Shown here one piece after another: positions 1 to 11,888 of a stretch of DNA of 64,000 bases; within the stretch, counting starts at the first letter, position 1, and each line of letters opens with the position of its first letter. The notes under the pieces are model-generated. The model searched no databases. It was not told the origin of the DNA and was given only the letters and a program-made list of their open reading frames with translations. The stretch is from Lumnitzera littorea (lineage: Eukaryota > Streptophyta > Magnoliopsida > Myrtales > Combretaceae): the NCBI GenBank assembly GCA_024138015.1, contig JAMXBB010000009.1, positions 93,176,712 to 93,240,711 on the forward strand. Reading direction: 5' to 3'. The position numbers and the translations under genes were made by a program.

Positions 1-560
1 CATCATTTATTTAGGTTTGATTCCTTGAACTAGATGGTAGGGCTTAAGGAGTCCAGTCTATATTTGGAATGAAGGGAGATTTGGCTTAGTAGGCTCAAAA
101 CATGGATCGTTGGACCAATTTGTCCACCTCCAATCTTTCTCAGGTAAGCTTGTACACTAAGGAAGGTTATTGGTCTTAGGCCTATTAGCTAACTCATTAT
201 GGATAACCATGAATTAAGCAGGTTTCATCTCATCGATTAATCACCGAGATGATCTGACGGATGCTATCTTGTCTAAGAGTCTATAAATACCTAACATTTT
301 CTCGTCATTTAGAACTCTTAGAGAGAGAATAGAGAAACAATAACGCTATGCGAAATCTCTACTCTTTATGGTTTGAAAAACAATTCAAGTAAAAGATTGA
401 TCTCATTCACTTAAGCTACAAGGTAAACACCTAAGGTCTCCTAAGGCTGCCTTGTCCATCACTTGTATATTTGAGATACTAAGAATACATATTCCTTTTC
501 TTTACCTTATTCTCACATAATCATCCCTTCAAATGATAGTTTTGTTTCACTTCTTTAAAG
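1..560. other. AT-rich repeat-like sequence with a TATA-like box, possible old LTR fragment
   Basis: No coding capacity is visible. A TATA-like run (tctataaatacct, near 282-294) is followed by a pyrimidine/purine-mixed leader with a short gagagaga run, which resembles the promoter-to-leader part of plant gypsy LTRs. No ends, TSD or primer-binding site are visible because the window starts here. It could equally be ordinary intergenic DNA or a host promoter. Confidence 0.2.
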
Positions 561-1751
561 CTAAGTGTAGCGTGTCATTCACGCAGCATGTACGTGATTA
601 TTTTAGTCGAATCTTACATCTATAGAAGAAATCAAGCAAAGTTTAGTGCTTCAATTGTTTGAAATCTAAGAAAATTGTTTCTCAATGGCTAAACCATGTT
701 ATGGTGTTGAAGGAAATTATGTCTTAAATAGAAGTGGTGGGTAAAAAGGAGTGGATGAGGATAGTGAGAAGGCAATTGCAACCTATGCTAAAAATTCTAA
801 ACACATAAATGGGGAAGAAGGGTGTTTATAAGCAGTGAGGCAAGTTATTGATGATAGAATGCCTATGTAAGATGGATAATGGAAAAATTTAAGTATCAAG
901 CTTTGAGCTACTTATCAGAAGATGTGTGAAACTAATAAATTTTGAAGAAATGGATTTCACTTAAAAATTAGTTTCTTTAATCATAAAAAAAATCAACAAG
1001 AAATTACAAATAAAGCTACAATCTTTAAACTAATTACGAAGTGATATTTGAAATTAAGCTACATCACAATTATCTTCAATAAAAAAAAATGTAGATTAAA
1101 AACATTTTATGTCTTAAAACAATGGGTCTTGCATGACCTTGGTTTTTGTCCAAGAAACTTTTCTTTTCATGTTTCGAACTTACTTTCTTTAATAAGAACA
1201 TTAAGATTATTGTCTTTTTCCAAAAAGAATAGGTTTTAATTCTCTTTATTTATTACTTCACCATGCTTATGTATTCCCTAAGATATGTAAGAGAAATATA
1301 TAAAGCTACAATAACCAATATCCTAAACTCTTAATGACCAAATAAAATAGAAAAAAATAAAAACAATATTTTTGAAAAAATTGATCCATGCAAGCAATTA
1401 AACTCACATAAAGGATATGGTTGTTTATTGAGCAGCTTAGAGTAGTAAAATTTCTTGTAGTTAATTATTCCATAATTAGGAATTTGAGGTTGAATATGAA
1501 AATTCTTGTCATTTAAAACTACCTAGTTTACACATGGCATTTGATATAGAGGATAAGAATTATTCTTGTTAATTATAACAGATGTTTGAGCTCAAATTTA
1601 GCTTGAAGATGTGTTTGAAGTGTTTTTCATTGCAAATTTTTAATAAGAAGGTTTCAATTTAAGGTTTAATTTAACAAGCAGGAAGTTTGATTGTAGACCT
1701 AATAAATGGTAAGATATAAGTCACAAATATGATAAAATCCTTAAATCACCG

Positions 1752-1772
1752 CCCCCCCACCCCCACCCCCCC
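1752..1772. repeat. C-rich tract of three C-runs (7, 5, 7)
   Basis: Three runs of C separated by single A bases lie in otherwise AT-rich DNA. The minus strand is correspondingly G-rich and could form a G-quadruplex if the long runs are split. Confidence 0.8.
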
Positions 1773-3378
1773 TTCCTTTCTTATAGGAAAATTGGACACC
1801 ACATAAGAAAATGTGGCTTGTACATAATGTATGGATCTTATTTGTCTATATATAAAAAAATTCAAGAAAAGAAGTTGCTAGAAATAGGTAGTTCAAAGAT
1901 TATCTAACTTTTATTTCTCATATGTACGAGTACCCAACCTACCTACCAAAAAAAAAAAAAAAAGTAATAATAAAACAGAGTGGATTTTTGTGTTAATGAT
2001 TAATATTATAGATTTCAAGACTCATAAAATAAATGAGACATTTGTGTAGCGTGAGTCACACACTTCAAATGACAAGAGATGGATACTACCACTTAGAATG
2101 ACACATTAAGTAAGATGAAGTAAAGAAAGATTAAGAATAAAGAATAAGCGATCTTAGTAAACCAAATTACCTATGTGACAATTTTAACAACTAAAATGCC
2201 TCAGTTTTGTAGTGCTTAACCTTTGGAGCACCAGTAACTTAAATGTAGGAAAGCTTTAGCCTTCATTGTGATCTAATTAATGAGATCTAATATCTAAGAT
2301 CTAAAATCTAGACCCATTAAGAGCATACTTGAGTAGAAATTATAGAATTTATCAATTAATAACCACCACTAAGTCGTTTAATGATTAATAATAAAGATTA
2401 CAAAGGTATTGTCAAGCTATTATTGCATGTCTAGTAGACTTCTAATAGAGAGATATTGAATATATGAGCCTTTAAAAAAGGTTAAGACTGAATAAAGCAA
2501 TCCCCATAGACCTTATTTCGAATCTATCAATTTAAAGCTCCCTAAATTATTTCAAATATGGGCCTAATTATTTAAACCCTATTTGCTGATGAAAATAATT
2601 AGTCAAAGTCATCACTGGGCTTAAGTTTTCATCTTAATCCCATTAGAAAATATGGCTAAAGAACATAATGAATTTCATTCATTAAAGTGCATAAAAATAT
2701 ATATATGTACAGTATTGACAAATAAACTAAAAAATAATGGGGAGTTAAAAATCCAATCTTAAAATAGACACATTTCCTAAATGAAGGTAGATGATATAGA
2801 CCAAAAAATAATTCTTATACAATTGCAAAATGAAACCTAAGACTGTAATTGAGACAGATCTTGTATTGGGATAAAAAACATAAAACAATTGAAAAGAACC
2901 TTATAAAAATTTGATGCGACTTTTATTTGCTGATGGAGGAACAATTATAAATATTTAGATTTGAATCATGATTTTCTCTTATCATAATAGTTGTGCAATA
3001 AGAATACTAGCTGTACTAGTTGAGTGGGGATGGGCAACAAAAATTTAATGGCCTCTGCCCTTATGTTAAGTCAAGGAAGAACTACAATGAAAGGGACCAA
3101 CATTTAGGGATATGTTCAAATAGAGGATCAATGTTTTATGAAGTGGTTTAAATAAAGAATTCGTAATAGCTAATTTATAAAATTATTTCAATCACTTTAT
3201 GAAATATTAATCCCTTACTTAAACTTTTTTAAATATTGATCTCTTATTTAAATCATTTTATAAAACATTAATTTCTTATTTCAACATTTTAAAATGTTGA
3301 TCACTTATTTGAGCTTACCCTTAAACATTAATTATGTTCGTTGTACTTATCACGTTAAGTTTAAAGCAAGAATACCCT

Positions 3379-3400
3379 GGGTGGTGGTGGTGGTGGTGGT
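3379..3400. repeat. GGT trinucleotide microsatellite (about 7 units)
   Basis: Uninterrupted GGT units are followed by a purine-rich GAGA stretch at 3410-3422. No ORF of note runs through it. Confidence 0.9.
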
Positions 3401-4689
3401 GAGCGAGACAAAGAGAGAGAGGGAGCCCCAAAGACTGAAATTCTAACAAGAAAAATGAACCAAGATCACAATCTATAACAATCAACACCAGCATTTTAGG
3501 GATGTAATTTTAGATACGACGTGATAATATAAACATAAACATGATTATAGAAAAGAGAGTATGACACATAACATAATATATAATACAAAAACATGATTAT
3601 GATACAAATAACTACAATTATAATTTAATTATTTCTTACTTCTATTATTTCATATATTATTAGCACAGACATAAATCCTATATGCAATAAAAATAAGAAT
3701 ACGTCTCCACTAATTCGAGTTTGTCAGCCTATGCAATTCTTAATCCATAGTGATGCCTTGAACAGTGAGCATCACCAAGTATAGCTTGTAAAAGTATAAT
3801 CGATTTTAAAGTTTGGAACATTATATCTGAAAATTTATGCATGAAGAAAAAGACAATAACTAAGAACCGCGTTCACTAAAAATCAGTAAATAAGAAGCAA
3901 AATAAAATGATTCAGATGCAATAGATAAAACATTTTTTTTCTTTCCTATGTGATTATGTCCATAGAAATTATTATTATTCATTTTATGGATACTTATAAT
4001 GAATATATTATTTTATTCATGATATCATATATTCAGATGTTTTCTTTTATGCAGGCGTCTACTAAATGCTAAATATGATATATTAAATTTTTATCCATCC
4101 GTCCGTGAATAGCCCATATAAACTAAATATAGAAGACACTGGTCAACAATTAATAGTCATATATTCCATGATAGTAAAATTTTTAACATTTTATAAAGAT
4201 AGAAGTCATAATCTTAGAACCAAACCATGGATTTCACAAGAATTTCTCAATAATCATGCTAATAGCAATCATAATTACAGGGGACAGTGGCCTTTTTTTA
4301 ATCGTCTACTCGACCGGAATGATAAATATAATATTAACATCAAACAAGGAGGCGTGACTAAGAAAGTAGCCAATGGCCACCAAATAAATTAAAAGAAAGA
4401 AGAAATACATAAAATACTTAGCTGCTGAGTCATATTGTCATATAATAATAAATAATTTCTTTAAAATCTTTTATTTTGTGTTGTGGTGCTATTAAATGTA
4501 TCGACCATGGATTTTAGACATGGACATCGACGATGTTGATATGTTAACAATAATAGTAATGGTTCGGTTGACGAGCACCTTTTCTTATACCACACAATAT
4601 ATATATATATATATTATTTACTTACTCTTTCCATAAATATACCAACAATGATAAATACATGTTGTTAAACTATCAAATCTATATATATA

Positions 4690-4845
4690 TATATGTAGAG
4701 TCATATAATCATAAAATTATAAACTCATAAAATCATTCATTAAACTCATAATTTTGTAAATCCTTAAATGATTTTATATTTATTTTAAATTTAAAATCAT
4801 TATACAATTATAAACCCATAAAACCATACAAGGAGATTCAATAAA
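4690..4845. repeat. MITE-like repeat built of 'taaaatcataaaatta' motifs
   Basis: The sequence repeats variants of tcataaaattataaactcataaaatcatt and ends with a similar set. The same wording with TCGT in place of TCAT occurs in the DAR1-like intron at 9712-9955, suggesting one decayed family. The ends are uncertain and low-complexity composition could mimic the similarity. Confidence 0.3.
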
Positions 4846-5109
4846 TTTAGCAAAGTATTATATATAATTATGTAAGTACATACAATTTAATAATACCATT
4901 CTATTATATATATATTTATATTTATATTTATAAAACCCTGATAATAAATGATTCTATAATTATAACAGAACAACAAGATTAATAATTTCAGTTGCTGACT
5001 CCACATTTTTGACGCAAAATGTGCACCTAACTTCACTAACACTACACATCCATTCACACAGGACCATGCCCAGAAAAACATCATCGTCATCATCATTATC
5101 ATTTACCAA

Positions 5110-5262
5110 CGGAATTTTAAGCGTCTAGCGACGAAACCGGACGATCGGCGTTCACTGCCGTCGCCGGTGGGTCTTCACCGATCAAAGAGGAGCTTCACCG
5201 CCGACCCTTTTTGTTGCTACTTCAAGATAAAAGGAGACAGCATATAGAAACAGTGACTTCAG
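5110..5262 (+). other. Probable 5' UTR exon of the DAR1-like gene
   Basis: This patch is much richer in GC and CpG than its surroundings (around cgacgaaaccggacgatcgg) and ends at AG followed by GCAAGT, a good match to the minor GC-AG splice-donor class. No long ORF crosses it. It lies upstream of the acceptor at 7231-7232 that opens the first coding exon, so a 5' UTR intron of about 2 kb is inferred. Its 5' end is a guess, and an alternative leader exon inside 5263-7230 cannot be ruled out. Confidence 0.45.
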
Positions 5263-7294
5263 GCAAGTTTTATCATAAGACAATACAAATACCTTATTAT
5301 ATATGTTTGTATTGTATGTTTCTAAATATTATGTTTATATATATGTATGTGTTTGGTGGTCTGTGAGAGAAAGAGCAGTAAATTTATGGGTGAGAAAAGA
5401 GTTTACTATGTTTACTAATATAGTTATGTTTTGATGACTTACTAGTACTATGACTGGTTTTGACACGAAACACTTATGGATATATACAAATGAATGTTTG
5501 TATTAATGGCGTGTTCTTGTGCATGAAGAGGAAAATTAATTCCATAATCCATGGAACTAATAGTTGATTCCTGGCATGTTATAGTTTTATTTTTGTATGT
5601 CCCGATCAAACTTCAAACTTCTAGTCTAATTTTGAGCTAAATATAAGCATATACTTACCTTAACATTAACATATATCCAGTCGCGGATCCAGAGTTATAT
5701 TCAGAGGAAGAACTCGAGGCCAAAAACATAGGAAGGGGAAAAGTGAATTGGTGAAATTTATTTCAAAAAGAATTTTTCAGAATTTTCAGGTTTAATTTTG
5801 TAAATTTTTTAAGAGAGCTAGTGGTCATGGGGATCACGATCCCTGGTTCTGCATCTGAATTATATATGCAATTATTAGTTGTGTATAGTTCAGTTTTTAC
5901 AATTTATGAAAAAGTTATGGATAAATCAGATTAATAAGTCTAGACATGGGAGTTTGGTAGTGTAGTGAAGGAGAAGAAGAAGTAGGAAATAAAGGGGGTG
6001 TAGGTTGAAACTTGAGAAAAAAGGCTAATAGGGTGTGCTTCTGCACTTTTCCATTGTGACAGCTGTGAATGCTTTGAGAAATGAATGTGGGGACACATCC
6101 CTGCCTAATGCCAACCACTCATATGTACTTACCTGTTCAGTCTTCAGAAGTTTCCTTGCGGAGTTATTGCCAACAGAGACGGATCTTTTAACAGTATATG
6201 TAAAGAGTTTTCCCTAATTCAAGTCATTGAAATCGTAATTTATGTTTTTTGAAACCATACGTGCAAATCTAGCTCTCATTACATTACTTGAAGGATTAAA
6301 AGTTATGTTATGATGTGAAAGACCTAAATTATGATATTAGATTTGTGGATTATGAGGGTGGAAATTTCCCATCCCGGAATCAAGTGGTGTTGGAAAAATC
6401 CTTCATCCGAACCTATATGTGCTTTTCTTTACATTCTTCATGCTAAGGTCCTTTAGGAAATTGCAATTGTACTTGGAATTTTGATTTTAGTATGAATATT
6501 TGGATTTTTCCATCTAGGGAATATAGTACTGAGGGTTTAAGTTGAATTTTGTTCGTCTTGTTGCTTGATAATGATGGTGTAATTATTTGTTCACATCTGT
6601 CTGACTGGTCCTTCTATTTTAAATGATGGGACAGACTCTTTCACTGTAAGTATTATTTTACTCTCAAGTTGTACATATATGTGAATTACTAATCAGATCA
6701 TTTATCTGAAAAAAGTTGAAACGGATAATGCAAAACCTAAAAACTGATAAAAGATATTTGTGATAGCAGTGAGACCAATGGAACTCTCTGGTACAATGCC
6801 CTGACAGTAATAACTTCCTATCTCATCTGGGTGAGTAATGTTATTGCTGGCTGATCTTGCAACTGTGTAATAGAGATATTATGACATTTAAGGCAATGCT
6901 GTTGGATTTTTCCTTCATTCCCTGCCCTTTTTCTCTTTCACAGAAAGATACAGATGAGAACTAGCTATTGAGTTTGAACTAAAATTGGGAGATCATAAGT
7001 TAGATGTGCATTAATGTACATTCAATAGCAAGTCATGAAATCTTTCCTATAGCCCTGGATTTTTTCTGAGAATGGAAATGCCCCTTTGCCACTTCTTGAG
7101 TGGAATTTGTAATTGTTCTTAGGATAAAGTTATTCTATTACTTTGATGTATGATCAACTCAATAAATGCACCAAATTTATGCTTTTGGTGTATGCATGTT
7201 AACAGATGAATATTCATGTTCTTTCTTTCTAGAAGATTGAATTTGCTGAAGGAGAAGGGCTACCAACAGAAGCGAAGCAGTAATACTTTGTTGT

Positions 7295-10200
7295 ATGGGG
7301 TGGTTCACCAAGATCCTTAGGGGGTCAAGCCGAAGAGGACATTCCCATGGAAAATATAGAAGTGGAAGGACCTGGGATGAGCCTCGAAATTCAGTGGTAC
7401 CTTCTTGCTGTCATCATTCATATGTATTGTATCATAAGTTTAAGCTTGCATCAACTTAGTAATTAGCTTTAAGATTAAGAGAAGAAAATTCGTAGTTCTA
7501 ACTACCATCATTATCATATGGATAATGCGTTTGGGCTGTCCTTGAGCTTTATCTCTAATTTGTGGGAAAATCTGGATGCAGGATGACTTGACGGATAACG
7601 AGAGAGAAGAAATTGATTATGCGATTGCTCTTTCCCTTGCAGAGGCAGATCCAAAGGGAAAAAAAGTAATTGGTAAGTACTCTCTTGTGAGAACTATGCT
7701 GAATGATAATTCAAACTGCATGGTATGTTGACCATAACTCTGGTTTATGGTGGTAAATTTAGATCTGGTGTGCTTTATATTTATTAGTTAATATATGGTG
7801 CTTAAAGTAGATATGAGAAGAAGTTATATGTATAACCAAAGTAACTAATAGGAAAACACAATGTTGGTTTCATGTAATTTCTGACTCTGTAAAATGTATT
7901 GGCGAACTAATTATCTTCTTTCCTTCATCTATTTTCATTTAGATGATGATGCTCAATCAGAAGAAGATGAAAAACCGGTCGAAGCTCAGGCAGAAGAGAC
8001 TGGGCATGTTGAATCATCAGAAGAGGAAGAAGAGCATGTCAAAAGTCAGCTGAAAGAAGAAGAGCATGTCAGCTCTCCACCGAAAGAAGAAGATCATATT
8101 AACCCTCAGCTTGAGGAAGATGAACAGCTTGCCAAGGCCATTCAAGAAAGTTTGAACGTTGAACCTCCTCGGTATAATAATGAAAGCATATTCCAACCTT
8201 TTCCTTTCTTCTTTCCATCTGGATACAGGTAATTTGTGTACTTGGACATTTCCGACCTTTTCCTTTACTCTTTCCATCTGGATACAGGTACTTTGAGTGC
8301 TTAGACATCCATACTCTATTGTGTTAATTACTATAGAACACACTAGGGTTCGATGTTCATTCATTTCTTATGGTGAATGACCAACTGACCCATGCCTTAT
8401 GGTGATAAATTCTTCAACATGGTGTTCACTTCCCTCTGAATCCTATGTCCAAAGTCAAAGTTCATAAAAAAGCATTTTACATAAAAAGATTCAGTTGTTT
8501 TCCCCATTATTCTTGATTTGTCTTAACCAAGTTGCCTCATATTTCAGTATGTTAGATCCTCCATTTGTGACTGTTGAGTTCACCACAGGATGGAGTAAGA
8601 GGTCATGAATTTAAATCCCCTATTCAGTTAATTCGCCCACCAAAAAGGGCTTCAATTAAAAATCTCAGCCCCTAAGTGAGAGAATTTTAATAATAAAATA
8701 TAAAACCACACCAAAGTTAATAGGCTTAAGCTCATAGATCAATTGTTTGAAAGGAACCTCCGGTCGACATAAGTTATTACCCCATCTTCTGAGAACTTGC
8801 AGAGTTAAAATTGGCTGTATATTATCCTTAGATTTCCTCACTATACTGGAATTGATGAATGTTGCATAATATTTACTCCTATTCGAGCGTGTTTGTTAAC
8901 TTTTTTTTTTTTTTTTTTAACTAGAATTTGTGCTGGTTGTAACGCTGAGATTGGCCGTGGACGTTTCCTGAGCTGCTTGGGTGCTTTCTGGCATCCAGAA
9001 TGCTTCCGCTGTCATGCTTGCAATCAGCCTATCACTGACCATGAGGTTTAATTTCAATTCCTCAATTTTCCTTTTATAAGTTTACCTACTAGATTTATAT
9101 CCTATGCCTAATTGATCAGATTATGTGACAGTTCTCGTTGTCAGACAATCGTCCTTATCATAAATCTTGCTATAAGGAGCATACTCATCCAAGATGTGAT
9201 GTTTGCGAGAACTTTGTGAGTACCATCTTTTTCTTATCAAACTCAGAGAACTACAATCATCATGTCCACATTCTTTGACTTATATGGCCTAAATCCCATA
9301 ACCTGTGACGAAGATCTTATATTTCCAGATCACATTCAGCTTTGCGTTCTTTATGTAGACATATCTTGATGCAAACTACTAGTGCATAACCATTAAGTTA
9401 AATACTTGGAGCATTTTATGGAAAAGACCACTTGATGGTAGCTTTATCTTTTCTACTCATGAATTGGTTGTACTATGTGTTCAAGTAACCTAAAAATCCA
9501 GTTTGAGAATACACCGCTTTGATATTTTTGGAAGTATATAATTGTGGTGTGATTAAAGAGACCTACTTATCATACATTACATGACTAAAGCAGTTTATAA
9601 GAGTCAAGAAGAATAGCAATCACTCTGTGATATGTGATCAGGATTCTTTCGATTTAGTGGAATATTTTGTGTATTTGTTATTGATTAAATCCCGGTATGT
9701 TGCATATGGTTATTAAAATCGTGATTACATTGTTTATTTGAATGCATAAAATCTATAGAATCGTGTAGAATTATACAGAATCATACAATATCAGTAAAAT
9801 CGTAAACTTATAAAATTGTACATCAAAATTCATAATTTTACTAAAAGTTTGCATATAAATGATTTCATTTTTATTTTAACTAAAAAAAAAATACTATAAA
9901 ATTTTAAACTCGTAGAATCGTATTTTTGACTTATGATTTCAAAATTTTGCAGAGAAAATTCAGTCTAGTATGATATACAACAAATATTCTGCTTAAAATA
10001 TTTAAACATAAGAATTTTAATACAAACATGAATACCGAGTTTTTCATAAAATTATTCAATACTAGTGTTGATATCTCAAACAGTACTAAACCAAATATGC
10101 ATATTTACCATAAGCTACAACTTTATTCTTGAGTTCATTAAGAAGGACTTCATGTAATTCATACCTAGGTTTTAGCATATCAATATACATGAAATTTTGA

Positions 10201-11888
10201 GGGGAGGATTCATAATTATTGTTTTTATGGAATTGCTCATGACATGACCATGGAATATTTAAGCATATCCAATAGTCATAACCTTTTTTCCTTTCAAATT
10301 GTTCATTTCATATGCATACAAGTTTCTCCTTCATGTAATCCAGACGAGGTGTTACTGCTTTCGAAGAATGCATTAATATCTTGTTTCCGTCATATAGATC
10401 CCCTTAAATTCGGTTGGTCTTATTGAGTATAGAGCACATCCTTTTTGGCTACAAAAATACTGCCCTTCACACGAGGGAGATGGGACTCCACGATGTTGTA
10501 GCTGTGAAAGAATGGAAGTTAGTCCTGATTCCTTGGAACTCTCGTCTTCTTCTTCTTAAGTAACTTGGTCACATAGGCTCCTTCCGCTTAATAATGAAAC
10601 CAAACGTATGCAGGAAAGGGACAAAAAGTACCTCTCACTGGATGATGGCAGAAAGTTGTGTTTAGAGTGTTTGAACTCAGCAATTATGGACACTAACGAG
10701 TGCCAACCTCTTTATCTTGAAATACGGGAATTTTACGAGGGTCTGAACATGAAAGTTGAGCAGCAAATTCCATTACTACTGGTTGAGAGACAAGCACTAA
10801 ATGAGGCCAGGGAAGGGGAAAAGAATGTAAGATCCAATCTGATGTAGTTTATATCCATAGCAGCAAGCTGCTATTTACTTGCAGTCTATCCTGATGTCTA
10901 ATGAATTTTCCATTGATTGTCGATGATAGGGAAATCATCACTTGCCTGAGACCAGAGGCCTTTGCTTATCAGAAGAACAATGTGTTACTACAGTAAGGGG
11001 GTTATTCCTAAACCTTTTTTGGGTCATCTAGTCTAGGATCATATTAACTCTTACAGGGATTGAATTCTTGGCAATCACAGATTATACGAAGGCCAAGAAT
11101 AGGTGCAGGTTACCGGATCTTTGACATGATAACAGAGCCATATAGGCTAGTCCGCCAATGTGAAGTTACTGCAATTCTCATTTTATATGGACTTCCTAGG
11201 TACATAGCTTGTATCTTCTTTTTTGGTGCAGGTTCCAGCTTTATACGAACATTTCCTATAGGCATGGCTTAAAATCTAAAATTTTTCAGGTTGTTGACTG
11301 GCTCAATCCTGGCTCATGAGATGATGCATGCATGGCTACGGCTTAAAGGTTATTCTTCTCTCTGTAACTAATGTTCATCTGAAGACTTCTAGTTTTGCAG
11401 AAGAATATGATAAATTATAGATACATGGCCATCTGATTTAAAAGCTTAAGTCAGTTAGATCTAATGTGGTTTTATATTTTTGTGTTAACAGAATCAAGTT
11501 TTTTTGACATAATTGTTCTTCGAGGACAAAGTCAATTGTTAGTTGATGTCCTACAGGTTATCCGAATTTAAGTCCAGAAGTTGAAGAAGGCATTTGCCAA
11601 GTCTTGGCTCATCTGTGGTTGGATTCCGAAATCTACTCCAGTTCTGGAAGTGAGGCATCGTCATCACCATCATCTTCATCTTCACCTCCATCCTCTTCCA
11701 TATCATTGAAGAAGGGCAAACGATCTGATTTCGAGAAGAAGCTTGGTGAATACTTCAAGCATCAGATAGAATCAGATACTTCACCAGCTTATGGGGATGG
11801 ATTTAGGATGGGAAATCAAGCTGTGCTCAAGTACGGCCTCAGAAGAACGCTAGACCATATACAGCTGACGGGAAGTTTTCCTTTGTGA
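7295..11888 (+). CDS. DAR1: DA1-related protein (DAR1-type), ubiquitin-binding LIM peptidase
   Basis: Spliced from 11 coding exons: 7295-7396, 7582-7672, 7943-8228, 8925-9045, 9132-9215, 10398-10517, 10614-10826, 10930-10992, 11081-11199, 11290-11348 and 11557-11888. All introns are GT..AG and phases agree, giving 529 residues (Arabidopsis DA1 is about 532). Seen: N-terminus MGWFTKILRGSS typical of the family; UIM 1 near residues 43-58 (IDYAIALSLAEA); an acidic repeat at 86-125; UIM 2 near 121-138 (EDEQLAKAIQESL); LIM domain from C162 (CAGC, then HPEC, CHAC); a second LIM-like Cys/His region (CDVC, CPSH, CCSC); and a conserved C-terminal domain with zinc-peptidase motif HEMMH at 409-413 and the C-terminal HIQLTGSFPL. 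Family members limit organ growth through ubiquitin-activated cleavage of growth regulators. RRPRIGAG and ILILYGLPR favour DAR1 over DA1; the exact paralogue is inference. The ATG chosen is the first in the exon and gives the family N-terminus. The gene looks intact. Confidence 0.95.
8005..8124 (+). repeat. Four-fold 30-bp (10-residue) coding repeat in the DAR1-like gene
   Basis: Residues 86-125 read as four tandem decamers: HVESSEEEEE, HVKSQLKEEE, HVSSPPKEED and HINPQLEEDE. Each starts with His-Val or His-Ile and ends in an acidic run. The last unit merges with the second ubiquitin-interacting motif. The array lies wholly in exon 3 of the coding exons. Confidence 0.85.
8192..8314 (+). repeat. 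Tandem duplication (59-bp period) spanning a splice donor of the DAR1-like gene
   Basis: The segment ccttttcctttcttctttcc..ggatacaggtaatttg at 8197-8255 is repeated with few changes at 8256-8314. The duplicated part contains the end of coding exon 3, its GT donor (8229) and intron start. The second copy has an equally good donor at about 8288. Reading on past the first donor meets TAA at once, so only the first donor keeps the protein open. Confidence 0.85.
9712..9955. repeat. MITE-like AT-rich element in an intron of the DAR1-like gene
   Basis: The block opens with aaaatcgtgattacat and closes with ctcgtagaatcgtatttttg, roughly inverted ends, and between them repeats taaaatcgtaaac-type words. 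It sits in the longest coding intron (9216-10397) away from splice sites. Related wording occurs at 4690-4845 and at 23381-24103. Exact ends and TSD are not resolved. Confidence 0.4.

Larger units (their letters stand above)
561..5040. other. AT-rich intergenic DNA without recognisable genes
   Basis: Six-frame reading gives only short chance ORFs. The longest, 95 codons at 4105-4392, shows no known motif. The stretch contains a C-rich run near 1752-1772, a GGT microsatellite near 3379-3400, two AT-dinucleotide runs (about 4598-4613 and 4681-4694) and a short repeat related to one in the DAR1-like intron. I see no RNA gene. Confidence 0.6.

Noticed and set aside
4105..4392. 95-codon open frame
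   Set aside because: The first codon is not ATG, composition follows the AT-rich background, and no motif, splice partner or homologue is recognisable.
5915..6217. Overlapping 60-67 codon frames on both strands in the DAR1-like 5' intron
   Set aside because: No conserved motif; they fall in the inferred UTR intron and have no clear start or splice context.
8017..8364. 115-codon minus-strand open frame opposite the DAR1-like exon
   Set aside because: It is the antisense shadow of the acidic repeat (Glu codons read as Phe/Leu/Ser) and the 59-bp duplication.
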